Shown: positions 23,480 through 31,058 of the stretch, in pieces
How the letters are laid out: each line of letters opens with the position of its first letter
Position numbering within the stretch: the stretch's first letter is position 1
Assembly: GCA_003223555.1 (NCBI GenBank)
Contig: QHVM01000067.1
Span: 1 to 32,897, forward strand
Direction: 5' to 3'
Length of the DNA stretch: 32,897 nucleotides
Origin: Acidobacteriota bacterium
GTDB taxonomy: Bacteria; Acidobacteriota; Vicinamibacteria; Fen-336
Notes under the pieces: generated by a model
Database searches by the model: none
Seen by the model: only the letters and a program-made list of their open reading frames with translations
What the model was told of the DNA's origin: nothing
Made by a program: the position numbers and the translations under genes

Positions 23480-24807
23480 GAGACGGCGGTCTCGGAGGCG
23501 CCCACCAACACCGGCGGACCGAGGTAGCGCCCCTGGCCGAGGGGGACGCCCATCTCGCGCAGCGTGGCCAGCTCCGGCTCCATCTCGATCCCCTCCGCGA
23601 TGACCTTGGCCCCGATCTTGGACGACAGGTCGACGAGCGTCTCCAGCAGGCTGCGCTTGATGAGGCTGCGGTCGATGTCCCGCACCAGCGAGATGTCGAA
23701 CTTCAGGTAGTCCGGCTCCACTTCCACCAGGGCCTTGAGGCTCGAGTAGCCGGAGCCCATGTCGTCGATGGCGATGCCGAAGCCGTCCGCCTTCAGCTTG
23801 CGCAGCATGCCGCGGTAGGCCTCGCGCTCCTCGATCGCCACCCGCTCGGTGATCTCGAGGACCACGTCCCGGTGATCGAGGCCCTGCTCCTCCACCTGGC
23901 GCACGAAGGCGTCTCCCGACACGGTGGGGTCGGCGAGGGCGGGCGCGGAGGTGTTGAGGAACAGCTTCGTGCCCGGCCGCAGGTGGCGGGGGGCGGAGAC
24001 GAGCGCGCGGTTGCGGCACAGCCGCTCGAGGTCGAGCAGGCGCCCGGTGCGCTCGGCGAGGGCGAACAGCCGCTCGGCGTCCTCGAAAGGCCCGCCGGCC
24101 GGCCCGCGGCTGAACACCTCGTGGCCGAGCACGTCGAGGGTCCTCAGGTCCAGGATCGGCTGGTAGAGCGTGACGACCTCTTCCTCGCCGATGATCTCGT
24201 CGAGGCCCTGCAGGCGGCGGTCGTCCTCGCGGGTGCGCTGGGTCAGGCTCATGAACATGGCCTCGTCGAGCGCGCGGTGCATGGAGCGCTCGGCCCGCAG
24301 CATCGGATCGCGGAACATCACGGCGTGTCCCTCGTGGAAGGGGACCGGCGCCTTGCGGGCCGACTCAAGGAAGCGGGGGATGGCCTCGGCCAGCTTCTCG
24401 CACAGCCGCCGCGCCCGGGCGTCCATGGAGCCGGAGTCCACGCCGCCCGGATCGCCCGCCCGCATGAACACCAGGAACTTGTCGCTCCGCACGCTGGTGA
24501 CGGCCACGATGTCCCGCGGCGAGAGGGGACCGCGCTCGCCCTTGAGCGAGAGCAGCGCGCGAGCGAAGGCGCGCAGCAGCTCGTCGTAGGCCTGCCAGCC
24601 CCGGGCGGCCTCCACTCCCGGCTCCGCGGCCAGGTCGAAGTAGACGACCCCCAGGCTGCCCCGCTCCTCCATCAACCGCCGCACGTCGTCCATCACGGCC
24701 GCCAGCGTCGGCAGCTCGGTGTTGGCGTCGAAGACGTGGTTCTTGAAGCGGAGCCACTCGGCCCGCAGGCGGAAGAAATCCGCCTCTTGCGGGTTGGGAG
24801 GCTTCAT
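23476..24807 (-). CDS. EAL-domain c-di-GMP phosphodiesterase with degenerate GGDEF, first copy
   Basis: A 443-residue soluble protein from ATG 24807 (MKPPNPQEADFF). A divergent GGDEF domain at about 40-170 has VYFDLAA and, at the active-site position, RSDKFLVFM instead of GGDEF. The EAL domain is at about 205-435, with the EAL triplet reading EVF (GHEVFSRGP) but the catalytic glutamate kept. LFLNTS, EITERVAIEE, IDDMGSGYSS, LKFDISLVRD, AEGIE and GQGRYLGPP are present, so hydrolysis is plausible. The stop and start overlap neighbours on both sides (ATGA with the regulator, GTGA with the second EAL gene). Confidence 0.92.
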   Translation of the reverse strand: MKPPNPQEADFFRLRAEWLRFKNHVFDANTELPTLAAVMDDVRRLMEERGSLGVVYFDLAAEPGVEAARGWQAYDELLRAFARALLSLKGERGPLSPRDIVAVTSVRSDKFLVFMRAGDPGGVDSGSMDARARRLCEKLAEAIPRFLESARKAPVPFHEGHAVMFRDPMLRAERSMHRALDEAMFMSLTQRTREDDRRLQGLDEIIGEEEVVTLYQPILDLRTLDVLGHEVFSRGPAGGPFEDAERLFALAERTGRLLDLERLCRNRALVSAPRHLRPGTKLFLNTSAPALADPTVSGDAFVRQVEEQGLDHRDVVLEITERVAIEEREAYRGMLRKLKADGFGIAIDDMGSGYSSLKALVEVEPDYLKFDISLVRDIDRSLIKRSLLETLVDLSSKIGAKVIAEGIEMEPELATLREMGVPLGQGRYLGPPVLVGASETAVS

Positions 24808-25205
24808 CTCTCGCGGGCCGCCTTCCCGCGTCCCTCCACCTGCCCGAATATCGTCTCGATCTTGGCCAGCAGGTCCTGGAGCGAGAACGGCTTGCAGATG
24901 TAGTCGATGGCTCCTTCCTGCAGCCCCTGCACGCGGTCCTTGGCCTCGGTGCGGGCGGAGAGCATCGCCACCGGGATGTCGGCCGTCTCGTCGTCGACCC
25001 GGAGCAGCTTCAGCACCTCCCACCCGTCCATCTGGGGCATCATGATGTCGAGCAGGATCAGGTGGGGCTGCTCGATCTGGGCCTTGGTCAGGGCCTCGTG
25101 GCCGCCGGAGGCGGTGGCCACGTCGTAGCCCTTCTCCCTCAGCACGAGCTCGAGGAAATGCAGGATGTCGTCCTCGTCGTCCACCACCAGGATCTTCTTC
25201 CTCAT
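24804..25205 (-). CDS. Single-domain response regulator (CheY-like)
   Basis: A 133-residue receiver domain with no output domain. Acidic pocket D9-D10 (VVDDEDD), phosphoacceptor D53 in LLDIMMPQMDG, S83 in MLSAR and K105 in ICKPFS are all present. It probably receives phosphate from the histidine kinase whose gene overlaps it by ATGA at 25202-25205, and acts by protein contact, perhaps on the EAL enzymes translated next. It ends in a short basic tail (GRGKAARER). Confidence 0.95.
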   Translation of the reverse strand: MRKKILVVDDEDDILHFLELVLREKGYDVATASGGHEALTKAQIEQPHLILLDIMMPQMDGWEVLKLLRVDDETADIPVAMLSARTEAKDRVQGLQEGAIDYICKPFSLQDLLAKIETIFGQVEGRGKAARER

Positions 25206-27601
25206 ACGCTCGCTCGATGCGCCGCCGGGGCGCCCTCTCGTGAGACGTGGCGCCGGACCTCGGCCACCAGCGGCCGCGGATCCAGGATGCGGCCCGGTCG
25301 CCGAGGCCCCTGCGCGGGGCCGCCCCGCGCTTCCTCGCGCCCGCCCAGCAGCAGCACCGGCGCGCGCGACACCGTGTTCGGACCCAGCTCGGACAGCAGC
25401 TCCAGACCGGCCAGCGTCGCGCCCGCGTGCACCACGACGAGGTCGGGCGGGCTGGCCCGCAACGATTCCCGGGCCTGCCGGCCGTCGCGGGCGGCCACCA
25501 CGCGGCAGCCCGCGAGCTTCAGGGTATCGCGGATCTGGTTCGCCGTCTCCGCATTGCCGTCCAGCAGCAGCACGGTCGGGATTTTCGCTCGCGCGAAGTG
25601 GATCCGCGCTCGCTCGTCTTCATCGGGCGGGGGGGACTCGGTCCCCTCCGGGCCCCCCGCCGCGCCCGACAGCAGGCGCCGCGCCGCAGCCGCCACCGCC
25701 GTCGCGTCGACCGGCGGGGCCAGGCATTCGCCGGACCCGAGGCTGAACACGCGCAGTCCGTCCTCGGCCTCCACGTAGGCCACCACCGGCAGGTCGCGGG
25801 TGGCGCCCTGCCGGCACAGCCGGCGGAGCAGCTCCCAGCCCTCGGGGGCCGGAGGGTTCACGTCGACCAGCACCGCCTCCGGCCGGCGCTCGGCGGCGAG
25901 GCTGGCCGCCTCGGCCGCCGTGGACGCTCCGAGGACCGCGAGGCCGTCCGCCTCCAGCGCGCCCCGGACCTGTCCCAGCGCCTCCGCCTCCTCCGCCATC
26001 ACCAGCACGACGCCCGCCTCGGCCGCCGCCCGGGGCCGCTCCTCCCGCGGCTGTGCCTCCTGCTTCTCCAGGACCGGCAGCACGAACCGGAACGCGCTGC
26101 CCCGGCCGGGCTGGCTCTCCACCTCGATCGCGGCACCGTGGGCCTCCAGGATGGTCTTGACGATGGCGAGGCCGAGGCCGACCCCGCCGAAGCGGCGGGT
26201 GCTGGAGCCGTCCACCTGATGGAAGCGGTTGAAGACCTTGCCGATCTGGTCGTGCGGGATCCCGACCCCGGTGTCGGCGACCCGGATCTCGGCCGAGGGC
26301 CGGGCGGCGCCGGACAGCCGGGCCGCGCTCACCGCGATGCTCCCGCCCTCGGGGGTGAACTTGATCGCGTTGATGATGAGGTTCTCGAGAACGGCCGCGA
26401 CCTTCTCCCGGTCGGCGATGACCGAGGGCAGCTCGGGGTCCAGCTCCGAGCGGAAGGACAGCCGCTTCTTCTCCAGCTCCGACCGCAGGGAGGTATGGAT
26501 CTGGTCGACCAGCGGGCCGAGGAGGAAGGGCTGGATGTTGAGGGCGATCCGGCCCACATCCATCCGCGAGAAGTCGAGCAGGGCGTTGATCGACTTCGAG
26601 AGGCGGTCGAGGTTGCGCTGGACGACCACCAGCCCCTTCTCCTGCTTGTCGCTGATGGGGCCGAGCTTCCGCTCGAGGATGTAGTCCGTGTAGCCCTTGA
26701 TGGCGGTGAGCGGCGTGCGCAGCTCGTGGCTGACGTTGGCCAGGAGGTCCGACTTCAGGCGATCCAGCTCTTTCAGCTCGTCGTTGGCTGCGGCGAGCTT
26801 GACGTTGGACTCCTCGAGCTGCTGCACGTTCTCCTTCAGCCGTCCGGTCATGTGGTTGAAGGCCTCGGCCAGGATGCGCAGCTCGTCCTCCGGGGAATGG
26901 ATGGCCAGCCGGCGGTCGAAGTGGCCCTTGGCGATGTCCTTGGCCCCCTCGGTCAGCTCCTGGACGGGGCGGGTGATCCGGCTGGCCAGGGCGGCCGCCA
27001 CCAGGGCGGAGGCGAGGATCGACAGCAGCGTGAGGGCGGCGGTGGCGAAGATGATCCCCGCGATCTTGGGCTTGAGCGACTTGTAGGAGACCTCGTAGAG
27101 GACCGACAGGCGGTGCTTGCCCCATTCCTCGAAGTTGGGCGCCACGATCTCGAATCCGCGCTCGCCTTGCGCGTCGCGCGCAGGCAGCACCCGCGTCTCC
27201 AGCCCCCGGATGGCGGACAGCCGCGCCGGCTCCTGGATCCATCGATCGGGGGGCGGACCCTGGCGGCGCGGGTCCAGCTCGTCCAGCTCCGAGGAGTCGA
27301 AGAGGACGCGGCCGTTGTCGTCGACGATGAGGATGCGCTCGACGTCGGTGTTGAGCCGCAGCTTCTCCCGGACCAGCTCGCGGAGCTTGTCGTACTGCTT
27401 CTCGTGGTAGGCGTCCCAGGCGGTGGAGAGGCGGTCCTTGGTCAGCTCGGCGAAGGTGAGGGTCTCCTGCGCGATGTCGGTCCGCAGCTCCGAGCGCTTC
27501 TTGAGGATGAGGTAGACGGCGTTGATCACCAGGGTCACGACGACCACCGAGGCGATCGCGAGGGCAGTGCGGGTCTTGAGGCTCGTGAGCCGGAGGGCCA
27601 T
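25202..27601 (-). CDS. Hybrid sensor histidine kinase with two C-terminal receiver-like domains
   Basis: A 799-residue membrane kinase from ATG 27601. Membrane helix 1 is at about 11-33, an extracytoplasmic sensor at 34-179 (with ERILIVDDNGRVLF, CACHE-like), helix 2 at 180-207, and HAMP at about 208-262. The HisKA domain has H292 (VSHELRTP). The ATPase domain has N411 (NLIINAIKF), DTGVGIP (443-449) and GGVGLGLAIV. Two receiver-like domains follow: one at about 530-645 keeps an aspartate (D580, LVDVNPP), while the one at about 675-790 has histidine 725 at the phosphoacceptor position (VVVHAGA). The gene starts the minus-strand operon and is divergent from the 38-residue gene. Confidence 0.93.
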   Translation of the reverse strand: MALRLTSLKTRTALAIASVVVVTLVINAVYLILKKRSELRTDIAQETLTFAELTKDRLSTAWDAYHEKQYDKLRELVREKLRLNTDVERILIVDDNGRVLFDSSELDELDPRRQGPPPDRWIQEPARLSAIRGLETRVLPARDAQGERGFEIVAPNFEEWGKHRLSVLYEVSYKSLKPKIAGIIFATAALTLLSILASALVAAALASRITRPVQELTEGAKDIAKGHFDRRLAIHSPEDELRILAEAFNHMTGRLKENVQQLEESNVKLAAANDELKELDRLKSDLLANVSHELRTPLTAIKGYTDYILERKLGPISDKQEKGLVVVQRNLDRLSKSINALLDFSRMDVGRIALNIQPFLLGPLVDQIHTSLRSELEKKRLSFRSELDPELPSVIADREKVAAVLENLIINAIKFTPEGGSIAVSAARLSGAARPSAEIRVADTGVGIPHDQIGKVFNRFHQVDGSSTRRFGGVGLGLAIVKTILEAHGAAIEVESQPGRGSAFRFVLPVLEKQEAQPREERPRAAAEAGVVLVMAEEAEALGQVRGALEADGLAVLGASTAAEAASLAAERRPEAVLVDVNPPAPEGWELLRRLCRQGATRDLPVVAYVEAEDGLRVFSLGSGECLAPPVDATAVAAAARRLLSGAAGGPEGTESPPPDEDERARIHFARAKIPTVLLLDGNAETANQIRDTLKLAGCRVVAARDGRQARESLRASPPDLVVVHAGATLAGLELLSELGPNTVSRAPVLLLGGREEARGGPAQGPRRPGRILDPRPLVAEVRRHVSREGAPAAHRASV

Positions 27602-27713
27602 GGGCGTGTAGCGCGGGGCTTGCCTTTGTCCTCGGCGCGCTCGGATGATACTCCAAACCGGCTAGAATAGGCGGCTTTGCGGCCGACGCGGAAGCGGGGG
27701 AGAAGGAGAGCAG

Positions 27714-27830
27714 ATGATCGAGCGGATGAAGGAGCTGCGGCGGCGGCGCAAGCGCCGGGAGAAGCGGCGCAAGGCACGTCTCAAGGAGGCCCGGGCCGCG
27801 GCGCCCAAGAAGCCCACCGGCAAGCGCTAG
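27714..27830 (+). CDS. 38-residue very basic small protein
   Basis: ATG 27714 follows GGAGAAGGAGAG, a strong Shine-Dalgarno region 4-15 bp upstream. The product begins MIERMKELRRRRKRREKRRK and ends in KKPTGKR. It has about 20 Arg/Lys residues, one predicted helix and no cysteine. A TAGAAT hexamer at 27663-27668 could be its -10. I recognise no family. Such peptides often bind RNA or ribosomes, but that is only inference from charge. It is divergent from the histidine kinase gene and convergent with the zinc-ribbon gene. Confidence 0.6.
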   Translation: MIERMKELRRRRKRREKRRKARLKEARAAAPKKPTGKR

Positions 27831-27841
27831 CGTTGCCTCTC

Positions 27842-27870
27842 GACGCAGAGGACGCGGAGAACGCGCAGAG
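27842..27870. repeat. Short degenerate tandem repeat, ACGCAGAG type
   Basis: Three units in a row: GACGCAGAG, GACGCGGAG, AACGCGCAGAG. This resembles the CGCAGAGGACGCAGAG-like intergenic strings seen in many unrelated genomes. It sits 12 bp after the 38-residue gene, in the convergent gap. Preceding CCTCT (27836-27840) can pair with AGAGG (27847-27851). Confidence 0.45.
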
Positions 27871-27902
27871 GCTGCGGGAAGCGTCAAGAAGAAAACAACG
27901 AA

Positions 27903-27948
27903 GGGCGCGCGTGTCTCGCGGAGCGCGCGAAGCGATGACCGCGCGCCC
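27903..27948. terminator. Inverted repeat between convergent genes
   Basis: GGGCGCGCG (27903-27911) and CGCGCGCCC (27940-27948) are exact reverse complements with a 28-base loop. The position, between two convergent genes, fits a bidirectional terminator. The long loop and lack of a T-run make this tentative. Confidence 0.35.
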
Positions 27949-27959
27949 GGACAACTGGT

Positions 27960-28256
27960 TCATCGCCACCAGCGGGCGAGGGCGTAGAGGATCGCCACCA
28001 GGGAGAGGGTCGCGGCCGTCGACCAGATGAGCCAGCGTCGCAGGCGGCTGGGAGAGGGCTCCTCCGCCCACTCCACCTGGAGGGCGGTCTGCGGCTCCCC
28101 GACCACTTCCACCTGGTACGCCGGAACCGGCCGCCCGTCGTCGATCCGGCGGCTGCGCAGGCGCCGGCCGCAGGCCGGGCAGTGCAGCATCCACGACTCG
28201 GGGCTGCCGGGCAGCGCGGCGCCGCAGGCCGGACACGCGAGCGGTGGACGCGCCAT
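27960..28256 (-). CDS. Small zinc-ribbon protein with C-terminal membrane helix
   Basis: A 98-residue protein from ATG 28256 (MARPPLACPACGAALPG). Two CPACG knuckles about 18 residues apart form a zinc ribbon. A charged middle region follows (YQVEVVGEPQTALQVEW) and then one membrane helix near the C-terminus (LIWSTAATLSLVAILYALA). It is probably a tail-anchored protein with the ribbon in the cytoplasm. No specific function is known to me. A TATACT hexamer lies 6 bp before the start codon, suggesting a leaderless transcript. An in-frame ATG 51 bp upstream is less likely because the family-like sequence begins at MARPP. Confidence 0.75.
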   Translation of the reverse strand: MARPPLACPACGAALPGSPESWMLHCPACGRRLRSRRIDDGRPVPAYQVEVVGEPQTALQVEWAEEPSPSRLRRWLIWSTAATLSLVAILYALARWWR

Positions 28257-28262
28257 GGGCGA

Positions 28263-28268
28263 AGTATA
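28263..28268 (-). promoter_or_regulatory. Possible -10 element of the zinc-ribbon gene
   Basis: Read on the minus strand, TATACT, matching 5 of 6 consensus bases. Only 6 bp separate it from the ATG, so the transcript would start at or next to the start codon. No convincing -35 is seen 16-18 bp upstream. On the plus strand a TAAGAT at 28275-28280 could serve the divergent phosphodiesterase gene in the same 50-bp gap. Confidence 0.35.
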
Positions 28269-28306
28269 GGGTGGTAAGATCCGCGCTCCCTTCGAGGCAC
28301 GATCCA

Positions 28307-29564
28307 ATGAGCCTGCTCGTCCTGGCCGCCTCCGCCCTGCTCGCCGCGCCTGCGCCCGCCGCGCGTCCCGCCGATCACGTCTTCGTCGTCATGCTGGACG
28401 GGACACGGCCCGACTTCCTGCGCCGGGCCCGTGCGCCGGTGATCCACCGGATGGCGATCGAGGGAACGACGTTCCTCCAGGCCGAGACGACCTACCCGTC
28501 GCAGACGCGGGTGGCCTTCGTCAGCCTGCCCACCGGCAGCCACCCCGGCAGCCACGGTATCGTGGGGGGAGACGAGATCAAGGACGCGAGCTGGAAGAAC
28601 CTGGAGACCGGTGACAACGACCCGATCGCGGCCCAGGTCCTGGTCGCCCGCCCGACGTTCTTCGAGGAGGCGACCGCGGCCGGGCTGACCTCCGTCTACG
28701 CGGCCATGAAGGGGTACGAGCTGGTGGGGGCGAAGGGCGCCACCTGGACGATCAACGGGAAGCTGACCCTCGACAAGACGGCCTACGCCGCGCGCTACGC
28801 GCCCGAGACCGGGGGCAGCCAGGAGCTCGCCCTCTGGTACAAGGAGAGCCTCTCCCGGCAGCTCCTGGACCAGACGCTGGCCATCGTGCGGGAGCGCCGG
28901 CCCAACCTCGTCGTCATCAACCTCGGCTCGGCCGACTACGTGGCCCACACGTGGGGCCCCTCCAGCGCGCAGTACATGCAGACCATCGAGTTCATGGACG
29001 GCCTGGTCGGTGAACTGGCCGCCGAGCTGGGACGGCTGGGGATGCTCGAGCGAACCGCCTTCGTCTTCTCGGCCGATCATGGCTTCAGCGACGTCGACCC
29101 GACCCGGATCATCGCTCCCGCCGGCGATGCCACGCGTCGTCACCAACACCGGGGGGGCCAGCATGGGCGTCTACGTGCGTGACAAGTCTCGCGTGGCGGA
29201 CGCGGCGGGCCTGCTGCGCCGCGAGCCCTGGGTGGAGTCCATCTACTGCGAGCCGGTGGCGGCCGGCTGCGACCGCACGCTCACCAGCCTGCACTCGTAC
29301 TTCGCCGGCCGCTCCCCCGACCTGATGGTGGACCTCGACGACGACGCGGCGCTCAACTTCCCGCAGCCGGGCCAGCACGGCACGCACCGCCTGACCGACA
29401 TGCGCATCCCCCTCGTGTTCTCGGGCGCGGGCGTGGCCCGCGGCGGGTTGGGCGGCAAGGCGTCGCTGGTCGACGTGGCCCCGACCGTGCTCCGGCTCCT
29501 CGGCCTCCCGGGCGTGGTGCTGCAGCCCGACGGCCGCGTGCTCGAGGAAGCGCTGGCCCGCTAG
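28307..29564 (+). CDS. Type I phosphodiesterase / nucleotide pyrophosphatase family protein, +1 frameshift near 29120
   Basis: Starts at ATG 28307 with a signal peptide (MSLLVLAASALLAAPAPAA). It belongs to the alkaline-phosphatase superfamily: VVMLDGTRPDFLR, TYPSQTRVAFVSLPTG (probable nucleophile region), NLGSADYVAHTWGP, FSADHGFSDVDP and, after the break, QHGTHRLTDMRIPLVFSG supply the metal-binding Asp/His set. The frame is lost at about 29117-29126: RIIAPA runs into nonsense, while AMPRVVTNTGGASMGVYV resumes from 29124 in the next frame to the TAG at 29562-29564. Removing one G restores a protein of about 418 residues. An exported hydrolase of phosphodiesters or nucleotides; substrate unknown. 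The MFS gene follows 7 bp on. Confidence 0.8.
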
Positions 29565-29571
29565 CCGCCTC

Positions 29572-30828
29572 GTGGCAGATCCGGCTGCGCCCGCCGAACC
29601 CCGGCCGAGCCTGGGTGGCATCGCCCTTCCCGGCTTCCTGAGCGGGTTCGCCTTCCGCAACTTCCGCCTCCTCTGGACCGGCGCCTTCCTGAGCAGCATC
29701 GGGACGTGGACGCAGGACGTGGCGCTGGCCTGGCTCATCCACGTCCGCTTCGTGGACCCCTTCTATCTCGGCCTGCGCGCCTTCGCCTCCGACGCGCCGC
29801 TCATCACGTTCATGCTCGTGGGCGGCGCGGTGGCCGACCGCGTCGACCGCCGGCGGATCCTGCTGACCTCGCAGGTGCTTCAGATGCTCTTCGCCGCCTC
29901 GCTGGGGATCCTCTACGTCATGGGGCGGCTGGGCATCTTCCCCATCCTGCTCTTCGCGTTCCTGACCGGCCTCGCCCAGTCGCAGTCCGCGCCCACGTAC
30001 CAGGCGGTGATCACCAGCCTGGTGCCGCCCCGGCAAATCCCGAACGCGGTCGCCCTCAACTCGCTCCAGTTCAACCTCTCGCGCGCCATCGGCCCGGCCA
30101 TCGCCGCGCTGCTGCTGGCCACGTGGGGAACCGGGACCTGCTTCGCGGTCAACGCCGTCTCCTTCCTGGCCGTCATCGTGGCTCTCTGGCGCATCGACCT
30201 GCCGGTGCCGGCCCGGACGACCAGGGAGACCCTCGGCGAGAGCCTGCGCGCCGGCCTGCGCCATGTGTGGCGGAGCCCGGTGCTGTCGGTCCTGACCGCG
30301 CTCGGTCTCGCGGGCAGCCTGCTCGCGTTCCCGCTCCTGACCTACCTGCCCGTGCTGGCCGGCGACGTCCTGAAGACCGGCGCGCAGGGCTACGGCCTGC
30401 TGCTGTCGAGCTTCGGCGTCGGCGCGATCGGCGGCGCGGTGGCCACCGCGCAGCGCGGCCACGCGCCGGGGCGGGGGCGGCTGATGCTGGCCACCATGGG
30501 TCTCTACGGGATCACCGCTCTGGCGGCCGTCGTGTCCACGCGCCAGCTCGTCTCGATGGCGCTCCTGTTCGTGTCGGGGTGGAGCCTCGTCACGGCATTC
30601 TCGACCCTGAACTCCCTGGTCCAGGAGAACGCGCCCGACGCGCTGCGCGGCCGCGTGGTGAGCATCTACGGCCTGGCCTTCCGCGGCGGCATGCCGCTCG
30701 GCAGCCTGATCGCGGGCGTGCTCGTGCGAGGGCTCGGGGCGCCGCTGGTGCTCGGCGCCTTCTCCGGCCTCCTGGCGCTCGTCTCCGTGGCAGTGTTCGC
30801 GCGCAACCGGCGCCTGCGCGCCATGTGA
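29572..30828 (+). CDS. MFS transporter, EntS/MFS_3-like exporter
   Basis: A 418-residue transporter with about eleven to twelve hydrophobic helices, from GTG 29572. It begins FAFRNFRLLWTGAFLSSIGT and has TQDVALAWLI, the loop motif GGAVADRVDRRRILL between helices 2 and 3, and QSQSAPTYQAVITSLVPPRQ. These match the MFS_3 / enterobactin-exporter-like group. It probably expels a small molecule by proton antiport, but substrate and physiology cannot be read from the sequence. The gene is 7 bp after the phosphodiesterase, so co-transcribed. The start codon is a GTG with no strong ribosome site. Confidence 0.9.
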   Translation: MADPAAPAEPRPSLGGIALPGFLSGFAFRNFRLLWTGAFLSSIGTWTQDVALAWLIHVRFVDPFYLGLRAFASDAPLITFMLVGGAVADRVDRRRILLTSQVLQMLFAASLGILYVMGRLGIFPILLFAFLTGLAQSQSAPTYQAVITSLVPPRQIPNAVALNSLQFNLSRAIGPAIAALLLATWGTGTCFAVNAVSFLAVIVALWRIDLPVPARTTRETLGESLRAGLRHVWRSPVLSVLTALGLAGSLLAFPLLTYLPVLAGDVLKTGAQGYGLLLSSFGVGAIGGAVATAQRGHAPGRGRLMLATMGLYGITALAAVVSTRQLVSMALLFVSGWSLVTAFSTLNSLVQENAPDALRGRVVSIYGLAFRGGMPLGSLIAGVLVRGLGAPLVLGAFSGLLALVSVAVFARNRRLRAM

Positions 30829-30842
30829 TGTGACCGCGATCC

Positions 30843-30872
30843 TTGACCCTCGCGGAGGTAGGGGCGTAAGCT
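30843..30872 (+). promoter_or_regulatory. Promoter for the 58-residue zinc-ribbon gene
   Basis: TTGACC (30843-30848), 18-bp spacer, TAAGCT (30867-30872). The -35 matches 5 of 6 and the -10 matches 4 of 6. Only 7 bp separate the -10 from the GTG at 30880, so transcription would begin at the start codon and the mRNA would be leaderless. GGAGGT at 30854-30859 inside the spacer is too far to act as a ribosome site. Confidence 0.5.
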
Positions 30873-30879
30873 GGATCAC

Positions 30880-31056
30880 GTGATCAAGGACCGCGTCGGC
30901 TCCACGTCGCCCCGGCCGTCAGGGCCCGCCAAGCGACCGGGCGTCTACCTGAGCTGCCTGGCCTGCGGGCGCCTGCTCAACATCCAGTGGGCCACGCGGA
31001 GCATCGTCTGCTCCTGCGGGGCGAGGGTCAGCCCCACGCCCGCCCAAGGCAAATAG
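30880..31056 (+). CDS. 58-residue zinc-ribbon-like protein
   Basis: A 58-residue reading from GTG 30880 to TAG 31054-31056, beginning MIKDRVGSTSPRPSGPAK. It has SCLACGRLLNIQW then IVCSCGARV, two cysteine pairs (CxxC and CxC) 18 residues apart, suggesting a zinc knuckle. It has no membrane segment and ends PTPAQGK. It resembles no named family I can identify. It lies between the MFS gene and the glycosyltransferase-like gene, which may begin 3 bp after its stop. Confidence 0.62.
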   Translation: MIKDRVGSTSPRPSGPAKRPGVYLSCLACGRLLNIQWATRSIVCSCGARVSPTPAQGK

Positions 31057-31058
31057 GC

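Noticed and set aside
20561-27601. Horizontally acquired island
   Set aside because: Composition and gene style match the rest of the window; no integrase, tRNA or flanking repeats were seen.
25247-27670. 807-codon plus-strand open frame opposite the histidine kinase
   Set aside because: The minus strand carries complete HisKA, ATPase and receiver motifs; the plus frame is composition-driven.
27677-28030. 117-codon plus-strand frame overlapping the 38-residue gene
   Set aside because: No ribosome site; the 38-residue frame has a strong Shine-Dalgarno and the longer frame runs through a tandem repeat and an antisense region.
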